Position numbers and translations under genes: made by a program. From NCBI GenBank assembly GCA_015488615.1, contig WFNM01000081.1, positions 1 to 34,598 on the forward strand: a stretch of DNA of 34,598 bases, in the 5' to 3' direction. The notes under the pieces were generated by a model that was given only the letters and a program-made list of their open reading frames with translations, ran no database searches and was not told where the DNA came from. The first letter of the stretch is position 1. Each line of letters opens with the position of its first letter. The DNA is from Sulfurimonas sp. GTDB lineage: Bacteria > Campylobacterota > Campylobacteria > Campylobacterales > Sulfurimonadaceae. Below, piece after piece: positions 1 to 7,530 of the stretch.

Positions 1-1
1 A

Positions 2-187
2 TGTGGGCGCGGCTTCCTTTATGAAGAACAAAAAACTGCAACTTTTATAGCAGCCATACAAAGAGCACTTAAGTGCTACGAAGATAAAAATGCACTTCAA
101 AAACTTCAACAGTTTAACATGCAGTGTGACTTTTCCTTTGAAAAAAGTGCTTTACAGTACATAAAGCTCTATAAGGAAATTTTATGA
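2..187 (+). CDS. Glycogen/starch synthase, C-terminal fragment (5' end outside window)
   Basis: An open frame runs from the window edge to a TGA at 185-187 and is absent from the ORF track because its start lies outside. The 61 visible residues (CGRGFLYEEQ... to ...QYIKLYKEIL) match the tail of GT5 ADP-glucose glycogen synthases: a G-x-GF-x-(F/Y)-E stretch, an 'A..RAL..Y.D' helix, a 'DFS(W/F)E.SA..Y..LY' helix. Its stop overlaps the glucokinase start (ATGA), suggesting translational coupling. The sequence differs clearly from the tail of the second glycogen synthase at 1019-2488, so the two are paralogues and not a recent duplicate. Only the last ~60 residues are visible, so a longer fusion protein cannot be excluded. 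Confidence 0.75.
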   Translation, partial: CGRGFLYEEQKTATFIAAIQRALKCYEDKNALQKLQQFNMQCDFSFEKSALQYIKLYKEIL

Positions 188-1026
188 AACTCGGCATTGA
201 TATTGGCGGTACCTATCTGCGTTATGAGTTGCTTGAGAAAAATGTTATAGTTGAAAAAGAGTCTTTAGAGAGTTCTTCGCTTGGGCTTTGTGCATTTTTA
301 GAGCGTTTTTTAACATGCAACAGCAATATTACTGCAGTTTTTATCTCTTATGCAGGACAGGTTGCAAAGGGAAAAATCCTCTCTGCGCCAAATATAAAAA
401 TCGACAGATATGATTTGCAGGAGTACATAGAGTCAAAATACGATGTCGAACTCTTTTTGGAAAATGATGTGAATTGTGCTGTTTTGGCAGAAGCTGCATT
501 TTTTCAGAGCAAAGACATCTGTGCAATGTATGTCGGTACAGGTTTGGGGCTTGGCGTAGTTTGTGGCTCACATCTGCTACATGGTGCTGATAATATTGCC
601 GCAGAACTTGGGCATATTCCTTTTAAGCGTTCCCCTTTTGTCTGCTCCTGCGGCAAGAACAACTGCGTAGAGCTTTTTTGTTCGGGAAGCGGACTTTTAC
701 GCTGGAAACAAAAAGAAAATCTTGATGTACAACTCTCACTTTCAGGGTTAAAACAGAGTTCAAATGCAGCAGCACAACAAATTTACAATACTTTTTTTGA
801 AGCACTTTTACATACTGCAGGAACGGTAGTTACACTCTTTAACCCAAAAGTTTTGGTCTTTGGCGGTGGTATCATTGATGATGAAAAAGCGATTCTCACA
901 CAGATACAAAAGAAGATACAAGAGTATGCACTGCCTCTTGCTATAAAAAATTTACAAATTAAAAAAACACAACTCAAAAATGCTCCACTGCAAGGTGCAT
1001 TTTTATTAAAGGATAATTATGTCTAA
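184..1026 (+). CDS. ROK-family glucokinase
   Basis: This 280-residue protein should phosphorylate glucose (or a related hexose) with ATP to the 6-phosphate in the cytoplasm. The N-terminus has the phosphate-binding DIGGTYLRYE loop. The catalytic Asp is probably D95 in ENDVN. GTGLGLG follows at about 119-124, ELGH supplies the zinc-binding His (about H144), and CSCGKNNCVE (C154/C156/C161) is the ROK zinc motif. FGGGI lies near the C-terminus. The start overlaps the upstream glycogen synthase stop and the end overlaps the next glgA start by 8 bp, so it is in a glycogen operon. This supports a role in returning free glucose from glycogen debranching to glucose-6-phosphate. Exact sugar specificity is not visible; ROK kinases for other hexoses share these motifs. 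Confidence 0.85.
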   Translation: MKLGIDIGGTYLRYELLEKNVIVEKESLESSSLGLCAFLERFLTCNSNITAVFISYAGQVAKGKILSAPNIKIDRYDLQEYIESKYDVELFLENDVNCAVLAEAAFFQSKDICAMYVGTGLGLGVVCGSHLLHGADNIAAELGHIPFKRSPFVCSCGKNNCVELFCSGSGLLRWKQKENLDVQLSLSGLKQSSNAAAQQIYNTFFEALLHTAGTVVTLFNPKVLVFGGGIIDDEKAILTQIQKKIQEYALPLAIKNLQIKKTQLKNAPLQGAFLLKDNYV

Positions 1027-2488
1027 AGAGAAATTAAATATTTTATTTGCAGCAGCAGAGGTAGTTCCCTTTGCTAAAACAGGCGGTCTAGCAGATGTTG
1101 CTGGTGCACTTCCAAAAGCACTAAAAGAGCTAGGTCATGAGATTATTGTCGTCATGCCACGATATTACACCATTGAGCTGCAGCATTTAGAGAAATTGCC
1201 TGCACCTTTAGGAGTGCCTATGGGTGTGATGGGAGAGCTTTGGGCCGCTGTCTACACTGCAACTTTACCGCAGAGTGATGTGAAAATTTACTTTATTGAT
1301 TATGAGCACTATTTTGGTCGTAGCAACTTGTATGAAGATGAAAATGGCGGCTATCATGACAATGACAACCGTTTTATCTTTTTCTCAAAAGCGGCACTAC
1401 AGCTTTGCAAGATGCTCCATTTCACACCAGACATTATCCATGCAAATGATTGGCATACAGCAGCGATGCCAATTTTAAGTAAAACGCGTTTTGTTCATGA
1501 TTTTGCCTACACTGCATCGGTCTTAACTATTCACAACCTCCAACATCAGGGAAGTTTTTACAAAGGTTTGATGGATGTGATGGAGATAGGTTGGGAGCAT
1601 TTCAATCCACACGAGTTTAAGAGTTTTGACAGTGTTAATCTCCTCAAAGGTGGTATTACAACAGCAGATGCCGTGACAACGGTTTCAAAAAAATATGCAC
1701 AGGAGATCCAAACACAAGAGTTTGGTTTTGGTCTGCAAGAGCATATAAAAGCACATGCTCACAAGCTCTTTGGCATCTTAAATGGGGTGGATTATAAAGA
1801 GTGGAACCCCTCTTTAGACAAATACCTTATCAAAAATTATGACTTTGATGCAATGGATGAAAAAAAAGCATGTAAAAAAGATTTGCAATGCCATTTTGCC
1901 TTGCCTCAAAGAGAAGATGTGGCACTTATAGGCTTTGTGGGGCGATTGGTGGAACAAAAAGGCATAGGGCTTCTATCAAGTGCTATCAATGGACTACTTG
2001 ATAAGGACATTCAGGTAGTAATGCTTGGAACGGGAGAGAAGTGGGCAGAAGATTTTTTCCGTGAAGTCGCCTATCACAGAGAAAATTTTGTCCTGCACAT
2101 AGGCTACTCAAATGAGCTTGCACACAAAATAGAAGCAGGTTGCGATATGTTTTTGATGCCTTCTCTTTTTGAGCCTTGCGGACTCAATCAAATCTACAGC
2201 CTGCGTTATGGCACACTACCGATAGTGCGTGCAGCAGGTGGTTTGGATGACACCATAGTCAATTTTGATACCCAACATGAACACGGAAATGGTTTTAAAT
2301 TTTACGATGCTACATCCGAAGCACTCTACTACACAGTTTTATGGGCGATAGATATTTATTACAGAGACAAGGCTGCCTTTGAGAGAATGCAGCAAAAGGC
2401 GATGCATGAGCATTTTAGCTGGAAAGATGCAGCAAAAGAGTATGAAAAAGTTTATAGATTTGCCATTGAGCAAAGAAGGAAAATATGA
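1019..2488 (+). CDS. glgA: Glycogen synthase (ADP-glucose dependent, GT5)
   Basis: This transfers glucose from ADP-glucose to the non-reducing end of an alpha-1,4-glucan. At 489 residues it has normal GlgA length. The N-terminal KTGGLADVAGALPKAL segment (K20 of KTGG binds ADP-glucose) and the C-terminal FEPCGLNQIYSLRYGTLPIV motif are diagnostic of the GT5 family, and HANDWHTA is also present. The gene overlaps the glucokinase end and its own stop overlaps the branching-enzyme start (ATGATG). It is the second glycogen synthase in the cluster, after the fragment at 2-187. No glgC (ADP-glucose pyrophosphorylase) or glgP is in the window; they may lie upstream. Confidence 0.95.
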   Translation: MSKEKLNILFAAAEVVPFAKTGGLADVAGALPKALKELGHEIIVVMPRYYTIELQHLEKLPAPLGVPMGVMGELWAAVYTATLPQSDVKIYFIDYEHYFGRSNLYEDENGGYHDNDNRFIFFSKAALQLCKMLHFTPDIIHANDWHTAAMPILSKTRFVHDFAYTASVLTIHNLQHQGSFYKGLMDVMEIGWEHFNPHEFKSFDSVNLLKGGITTADAVTTVSKKYAQEIQTQEFGFGLQEHIKAHAHKLFGILNGVDYKEWNPSLDKYLIKNYDFDAMDEKKACKKDLQCHFALPQREDVALIGFVGRLVEQKGIGLLSSAINGLLDKDIQVVMLGTGEKWAEDFFREVAYHRENFVLHIGYSNELAHKIEAGCDMFLMPSLFEPCGLNQIYSLRYGTLPIVRAAGGLDDTIVNFDTQHEHGNGFKFYDATSEALYYTVLWAIDIYYRDKAAFERMQQKAMHEHFSWKDAAKEYEKVYRFAIEQRRKI

Positions 2489-4407
2489 TGCAAAGTGAGA
2501 TTTTTTATGATGTAACACGTTTTAGTGAGCTAGATATTTACCTCTTTAAAGAGGGAACACATGCAAAGTTGTATGAACATCTTGGTACACATAGGATGCA
2601 AAGAGAAGCAAACGATGGTGTCTACTTTGCAGTCTGGGCACCTAATGCACAAACTGTTTCTGCCATAGGTGACTTTAATGGCTATGATGAAAATACTCAC
2701 TATCTACAAAAGAGAGAGGATGGCTCAGGTATCTGGGAAGGATTTATCACAAACATAGCAGAGGAGTCTACCTATAAATACTTCATTTACTCCGATAATC
2801 CTCATTCAGACCCTTATAAGGCGGATCCTTTTGCTTTTTATGCAGAAATAAAACCAAAATCTGCTTCAAAAATTTACACGCTTGATGGTTATAAATGGCA
2901 TGATGCAAAATGGATGAAGAAACGCAAAAAGAACAACTCTCATAAAGAGGCTATTTCCATCTATGAAGTGCATCTTGGCTCCTGGAAGCGCAAGATAGAG
3001 GAAGATAATCGTTACCTTAGCTATGCTGAATCAGCACAAGAGCTAGCAGAGTATATCAAGGAGATGCACTTTACACACATTGAGTTGCTGCCTGTCATGG
3101 AGCACCCATTTGATGGCTCTTGGGGCTATCAAACCACAGGATACTTTGCACCGACTTCGCGTTATGGCTCTCCCAAAGAGTTTATGGAGTTTGTGGATGT
3201 GATGCATGCTCATGATATTGGTGTGATTTTGGACTGGGTGCCTTCTCACTTTGTAACGGACGGACATGGTCTTAGTACCTTTGATGGTTCGTGTCTCTAT
3301 GAGCACAAAGACCCACGCAAAGGCTATCATCCAGAGTGGCAGAGCGCCATCTTTAACTATGATAGAAATGAAGTTCGTGCCTTTTTAGTAAGTTCTGCGA
3401 TGTATTGGCTCGATATGTACCATGTTGATGGTATTCGTGTTGATGGAGTGGCTTCTATGCTCTATCTTGATTATGCACGCGAAGAGGGAGAGTGGATACC
3501 CAATGAAGATGGGAGTAACATTAACCGTGGTGCCGTACAATTTTTAGAACAGCTTAACACCACTACTTATATACACTTTCCTGACATTATAATGGCAGCA
3601 GAAGAGTCCACGAACTATTCACAGGTAACAGGCCCTGTCGATAAAAATGGACTTGGTTTTGGATACAAGTGGAATATGGGTTGGATGCATGATATTTTAA
3701 AGTATATGAAAGTAGATCCACTCTTTCGTAAAGACCATCACACAGATTTGACCTTTAGTTTTGTTTATATGTTTTTTGAAAACTATATATTACCTCTAAG
3801 TCATGATGAAGTGGTGCATATGAAAGGCTCTCTTATCAACAAAATGCCGGGTGAATATGAGAAAAAATTTGCTAATTTACGTACATTGTATGCACTTATG
3901 ATGGTACATCCTGGAAAAAAACTACTCTTTATGGGTTCAGAGTTTGCACAGTTTAATGAGTGGCACTATGAGCAGAGTCTTGATTGGGATCTTTTAGAGT
4001 ATAAACTGCATCATCGAATGTCATCATGTGTTAAAGAACTAAATCGACTTTACAAAACAGAGTCCTCACTGCATAGAAATGATGTAGAGCCAGAAGGTTT
4101 TTTATGGATAGAGGAGAATGACTACAATGCAAATGTTATTGCCTTTATACGCAAAGGTGCACGAAACCAAAAACCAATAATAATCATCTGTAATTTTGCA
4201 GATAAAGAGCATAATAGCTATCCTCTTGGGCTACCTTCAAAAGGTGTATATAAAGAGATATTTAACTCTGACTTAACAGAGTTTGGAGGGCAAACACAGG
4301 AATTAAGAAGTTTTACATCTCTTGCCCAAGAGGCACAGGGAAGAAAAAATAGCATAAATATTACATTGACACCACTGAGTGTCAGTTATCTTAAAAAAAC
4401 AAAATAG
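2485..4407 (+). CDS. glgB: 1,4-alpha-glucan branching enzyme (GH13)
   Basis: This introduces alpha-1,6 branches into glycogen. The 640-residue protein has an N-terminal CBM48 domain (YFAVWAPNAQTVSAIGDFNGYD, about 48-75) and a GH13 barrel. Nucleophile: D320 in GIRVDGVASMLYLDY. Acid/base: E373 in MAAEEST. Third acid: D441 in LSHDEVVH. HFVTDGHGL and the C-terminal all-beta domain are also present. It lacks the extra N1 domain of the longer E. coli-type enzyme. Two adjacent ATGs (2485 and 2488) are possible; AGGAAAAT lies just upstream. It is translationally coupled to glgA (4-bp overlap). Confidence 0.95.
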   Translation: MMQSEIFYDVTRFSELDIYLFKEGTHAKLYEHLGTHRMQREANDGVYFAVWAPNAQTVSAIGDFNGYDENTHYLQKREDGSGIWEGFITNIAEESTYKYFIYSDNPHSDPYKADPFAFYAEIKPKSASKIYTLDGYKWHDAKWMKKRKKNNSHKEAISIYEVHLGSWKRKIEEDNRYLSYAESAQELAEYIKEMHFTHIELLPVMEHPFDGSWGYQTTGYFAPTSRYGSPKEFMEFVDVMHAHDIGVILDWVPSHFVTDGHGLSTFDGSCLYEHKDPRKGYHPEWQSAIFNYDRNEVRAFLVSSAMYWLDMYHVDGIRVDGVASMLYLDYAREEGEWIPNEDGSNINRGAVQFLEQLNTTTYIHFPDIIMAAEESTNYSQVTGPVDKNGLGFGYKWNMGWMHDILKYMKVDPLFRKDHHTDLTFSFVYMFFENYILPLSHDEVVHMKGSLINKMPGEYEKKFANLRTLYALMMVHPGKKLLFMGSEFAQFNEWHYEQSLDWDLLEYKLHHRMSSCVKELNRLYKTESSLHRNDVEPEGFLWIEENDYNANVIAFIRKGARNQKPIIIICNFADKEHNSYPLGLPSKGVYKEIFNSDLTEFGGQTQELRSFTSLAQEAQGRKNSINITLTPLSVSYLKKTK

Positions 4408-4418
4408 AGGAGAATACG

Positions 4419-5669
4419 ATGATACAGTTTGAAAATGAATACCTTTGGGAACTCGATAAAAGTTTAGAGGGCATTATGATAAATACTTATGAAACAATCT
4501 TGAAAGAGAAGAAAAAAGGGACTTCAGGGTATTTTACTTTAGGCAGCGACTCTTTGGAAATTATGGAAGATGCCAAGCAGCTTGCACAGACAAACACTTT
4601 TGTTAAGCAGTGTGATACGGTTGTCGTCATTGGCATTGGTGGTTCTTCACTTGGAACAAAAGCTATAGAGTCCATTTTTAAGCATAAAACTGCAGGTGTA
4701 AAAAGAATGCTCTTTTTAGAAAATCCTGATGAAATTGACCTTTCGGATAAGCTTGTTTCCATTGAGAAGGCAAAAACACTCTTTTGTGTTGTCTCAAAGT
4801 CGGGGCTTACCATAGAGACCATCTCTATATTTAAAGAGGTGATAGAGTATTTTGAACTTGACTATAAAAGTCCACAAAAAGAGCAGATAGTTGCTATTAC
4901 AGATGAGGATTCTGCACTGCATAAATTTGCACACCAGTATGGAATAAAAACTTATAATATTCCTGCAAATGTTGGTGGTAGATTTTCAGTGCTCAGTGCT
5001 GTTGGTATTGTGCCTTTAACCATAGCCGGATACGATACAAAAAGTATTTTGGAAGGAGCTTCTGCAATGGCAGAGAGCTTTTTTCATGGCAAAGAGAACC
5101 ATCTACTCAAAAAAGCGGCACTCCTTACGAAGCACAGAAAAGAAGCATCCATAAATGTAATATTTTCTTATGCAAACTGTTTGGAAGATTTTACAAAATG
5201 GTATGTGCAACTCTGGGCAGAATCACTTGGAAAAGTAGATATATATGGCAACCATACAGGGCTAACTCCTATAGGTCATATAGGTTCAGTTGATCAGCAC
5301 TCATTTTTACAGCTCATTATGCAAGGACCAAGAGATAAAACAGTCACATTTATAAAAGTAGAGAAATTTGAAAAAGAGATAAAAGTTCCAAATATAAAAC
5401 TAAAATTTTTAGAAAAAACAGACTACATAAACGGCTTTAGTTTTAATGAACTCATAGATGGCGAATGTGAAGCGACGAAAGAGAGTTTATCTCATGTTGG
5501 AATAAATGTCGATAAAATCACACTTGACTCTTTAAATGAAAAAAATGTCGGCAGACTCATCTTATACTATGAGCTTTTAACATCTTTATGTGGCATTATA
5601 CTTGAAGTAAATACCTACGATCAGCCAGGTGTAGAGATGGGAAAAAAGATTTTAAAAAATAAATTTTAA
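4419..5669 (+). CDS. pgi: Glucose-6-phosphate isomerase
   Basis: This interconverts glucose-6-phosphate and fructose-6-phosphate. At 416 residues it is of the short bacterial type (closer to the ~450-residue Bacillus form than the ~550-residue E. coli form). The first SIS phosphosugar site is GIGGSSLGTKAIE. The first PGI signature appears as GGRFSVLSAVGIVPLTI and the second as TYDQPGVEMGKK near the C-terminus. An AGGAG Shine-Dalgarno lies 6 nt before the ATG and the gene follows glgB by 11 bp, so it is in the same operon. It joins the glycogen half of the locus to the glycolytic half. Confidence 0.94.
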   Translation: MIQFENEYLWELDKSLEGIMINTYETILKEKKKGTSGYFTLGSDSLEIMEDAKQLAQTNTFVKQCDTVVVIGIGGSSLGTKAIESIFKHKTAGVKRMLFLENPDEIDLSDKLVSIEKAKTLFCVVSKSGLTIETISIFKEVIEYFELDYKSPQKEQIVAITDEDSALHKFAHQYGIKTYNIPANVGGRFSVLSAVGIVPLTIAGYDTKSILEGASAMAESFFHGKENHLLKKAALLTKHRKEASINVIFSYANCLEDFTKWYVQLWAESLGKVDIYGNHTGLTPIGHIGSVDQHSFLQLIMQGPRDKTVTFIKVEKFEKEIKVPNIKLKFLEKTDYINGFSFNELIDGECEATKESLSHVGINVDKITLDSLNEKNVGRLILYYELLTSLCGIILEVNTYDQPGVEMGKKILKNKF

Positions 5670-5679
5670 ATGAGCTAGA

Positions 5680-5685
5680 TATAAT
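5680..5685 (+). promoter_or_regulatory. Predicted -10 box of the Crp-like regulator gene
   Basis: A perfect TATAAT lies in the 42-bp gap between pgi and the regulator gene, about 27-30 bp before its likely start. No recognisable -35 is needed for sigma-70 promoters in this phylum. It implies the regulator can be transcribed separately from the glg-pgi operon. Prediction from sequence only. Confidence 0.5.
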
Positions 5686-5711
5686 AAAAGTAATTCAAAA
5701 AAACAAAAGGA

Positions 5712-6413
5712 TTGGTGAAAATACACAATATGAAATATAAAAAAATTATAACTAACTTAAAGAAGACATTTTTCTTTTCGGAAATGGATGATACCTTTTT
5801 TGAGATGGCAGCAACTCATTTTCAAGAAAAAAAGTTACAAAAGCTAGCTACTATTGATAGTGAAGAGACACTCAAATACTTTTATGTAATAATAGAAGGA
5901 AATATAAAATCTTCTTACCTTAACCCTGAAAATGCAAGAAGTATTACACCTTTTTTACTTAGTGAGTATGAAGTGTTTGACATCGTACCTGTCATTGATA
6001 AAAAAGAAAATTTGATGGATTACACAGCACTTGATACTTGTGTACTTTTACAAATTGAAGCACATTATATTCGCTCATGGATTGTAGAATATTCGCAACT
6101 AAACACAAATCTTTTACAATGTCTTTCTAGAAAATTTCGGGAAATGGAAGAGTTTTCTCGCTCACTTGTTTTTTACGATGCGAAAACACGTCTTGCAAAT
6201 CTTCTACTCAAACAAGAAAGTAGTTCTTCAAAAATAAGGAATAAACTTTCTCATGAAACACTTTCAGAGATGATAGGTAGTGTACGGACTATAGTAACAC
6301 GAGACTTACAAGAACTTAAAAAAGATGGCATCATTGTAGATAAACGGGCTGCAATAATAATAAAAAATCTTGAAAAATTAAAAGAGCGTTGTGCTAAGTA
6401 TATAGGTTTGTAA
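5712..6413 (+). CDS. Crp/Fnr-family transcriptional regulator
   Basis: The protein of about 230 residues has an N-terminal cyclic-nucleotide-binding-like beta barrel (roughly 15-130), a long dimerisation helix with FREMEEFSRSLVFYDAKTRLANLLL, and a C-terminal winged helix (LSHETLSEMIGSVRTIVTRDLQELKKDGII, roughly 170-205), as in Crp/Fnr proteins. It has no cluster of N-terminal cysteines, so it is not an Fe-S FNR. The barrel does not show an obvious cAMP phosphate-binding signature, so the effector is unknown. Start is uncertain: TTG 5712, GTG 5715 and ATG 5730 are in frame. The AAAAGGA at 5704-5710 best fits GTG 5715. It lies between the glycogen genes and gap, with a palindrome just downstream, which suggests it controls this locus. 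Confidence 0.85.
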   Translation: MVKIHNMKYKKIITNLKKTFFFSEMDDTFFEMAATHFQEKKLQKLATIDSEETLKYFYVIIEGNIKSSYLNPENARSITPFLLSEYEVFDIVPVIDKKENLMDYTALDTCVLLQIEAHYIRSWIVEYSQLNTNLLQCLSRKFREMEEFSRSLVFYDAKTRLANLLLKQESSSSKIRNKLSHETLSEMIGSVRTIVTRDLQELKKDGIIVDKRAAIIIKNLEKLKERCAKYIGL

Positions 6414-6444
6414 AATAGTATGTCACTTAAGTAACATGCTATTT
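6413..6444 (+). promoter_or_regulatory. Near-perfect 32-bp palindrome, candidate operator upstream of gap
   Basis: AAATAGTATGT and ACATGCTATTT are complementary arms (one wobble) around CACTTAAGTA, whose ACTTAAGT core is itself palindromic. The centre (6428/6429) lies about 41.5 bp before a start site predicted from the TATAAT at 6458-6463, the classic class II position for a Crp/Fnr-family activator. It begins at the stop codon of such a regulator. It could also act as a terminator hairpin for that gene, but no U-run follows. Confidence 0.55.
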
Positions 6445-6457
6445 ACTTTATAGGGAG

Positions 6458-6463
6458 TATAAT
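6458..6463 (+). promoter_or_regulatory. Predicted -10 box for gap and the downstream operon
   Basis: TATAAT within GAGTATAATTTTC lies 37 bp before the gap ATG. Spacing between genes after gap is short (22 bp to the ATPase gene, then overlaps), so this promoter could drive gap, the ATPase, ppk2, the pdh genes and lipBA as one transcript. Confidence 0.6.
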
Positions 6464-6500
6464 TTTCAAGAGTTAAATATTGTTTTACAAGGAAGAAAAT

Positions 6501-7508
6501 ATGAAAAAGCGTATAGCTATAAATGGACTGGGGCGTATCGGAAATCAGGTACTAAGACATTACATTAACAATTTACCAAAAAATTGTGAGATAGTTGCGG
6601 CAAACACTTCGAGTGTTGAAGATGCTGCCTATCTTTTAAAATATGACTCAGTGCATGGCAGAGCAAATTTTGACATTCAAACGCAAGAGAATAAACTCAT
6701 AGTTGATGGGCATGAGATTGCCATAGTGAGCAGTCATAACCCTCTTGAACTCCCTTGGAAAGAGCTTGACATCGACATCGTTTTAGAGTGTACTGGACGT
6801 TTTACTGATGGTACTTTAGCACAGCAACACATCACAGCTGGTGCAAAAAAAGTTATTATCTCCGCACCGGGAAAAAATGTTGACCTTACAATAGTGAAGG
6901 GTGTGAATGAGAAAGAGTATGACAACACTATGCATCATATCATATCAAATGCCTCTTGTACTACCAATTCACTAGCACCTGTTATGAAAGTGCTAGAAGA
7001 GAATTATGGTGTAGAAAATGCGATGATAACAACAACACATGCATACACTTCTTCGCAAGTTACAGTTGATAAGCGTGCCAAAAAACGCAGACGTGGTCGT
7101 GCATCGGCTATAAATATTATCCCAACAACAACGGGTGCAGCTATTGCCACTGTAGAAGTTATTCCTGCCTTAGAAGGTAAAATGGAAGCGATGGCACTAC
7201 GTGTACCTGTCCCTGATGGAGCTATTACTGAAGTTGTAGCACTCTTAAAAAAAGATGTCACAAAAGAGGCACTCAATGCGACATTTAAAAAGGCTTCAGA
7301 GGATGAACTTCAGGGGATTTTGGAGTTCAGCACTGAAGAGATAGTCTCTTCTGACATTATCAACAATCGTCACTCTTGTATCATCGATGGACTCTCAACC
7401 GCAGTGGTCGGAAATAAAATGGTAAAAGTTATGGCATGGTATGATAATGAATATGGATATTCACAAAGAATACTAGAAGTTGCAGAGTATATTGCAGGTA
7501 AATTATAA
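6501..7508 (+). CDS. gap: Glyceraldehyde-3-phosphate dehydrogenase
   Basis: This oxidises and phosphorylates glyceraldehyde-3-phosphate. The ORF track begins at a TTG (6480), but AAGGAAG at 6489-6495 sits 5 nt before ATG 6501, giving MKKRIAINGLGRIG and a normal 335 residues. The Rossmann GxGxxG is near the N-terminus and the catalytic Cys is C153 in SNASCTTN. The cofactor loop reads VAANTSSVED where NAD-dependent enzymes usually have an Asp (INDL). That change resembles NADP-using GapB-type enzymes, so NADP use is a reasonable inference. The region after THAYTSSQ and the RVPVPDGAITEV segment also differ from the common GapA form. Confidence 0.92.
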   Translation: MKKRIAINGLGRIGNQVLRHYINNLPKNCEIVAANTSSVEDAAYLLKYDSVHGRANFDIQTQENKLIVDGHEIAIVSSHNPLELPWKELDIDIVLECTGRFTDGTLAQQHITAGAKKVIISAPGKNVDLTIVKGVNEKEYDNTMHHIISNASCTTNSLAPVMKVLEENYGVENAMITTTHAYTSSQVTVDKRAKKRRRGRASAINIIPTTTGAAIATVEVIPALEGKMEAMALRVPVPDGAITEVVALLKKDVTKEALNATFKKASEDELQGILEFSTEEIVSSDIINNRHSCIIDGLSTAVVGNKMVKVMAWYDNEYGYSQRILEVAEYIAGKL

Positions 7509-7530
7509 AAAAATTATTTAGGAAGTTCAG

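Noticed and set aside
64-77. Perfect 14-bp palindrome AGCACTTAAGTGCT, sharing the ACTTAAGT core with the gap operator candidate
   Set aside because: It lies inside glycogen synthase coding sequence with no promoter nearby; a chance palindrome is likelier. A genome-wide motif scan could revive it.
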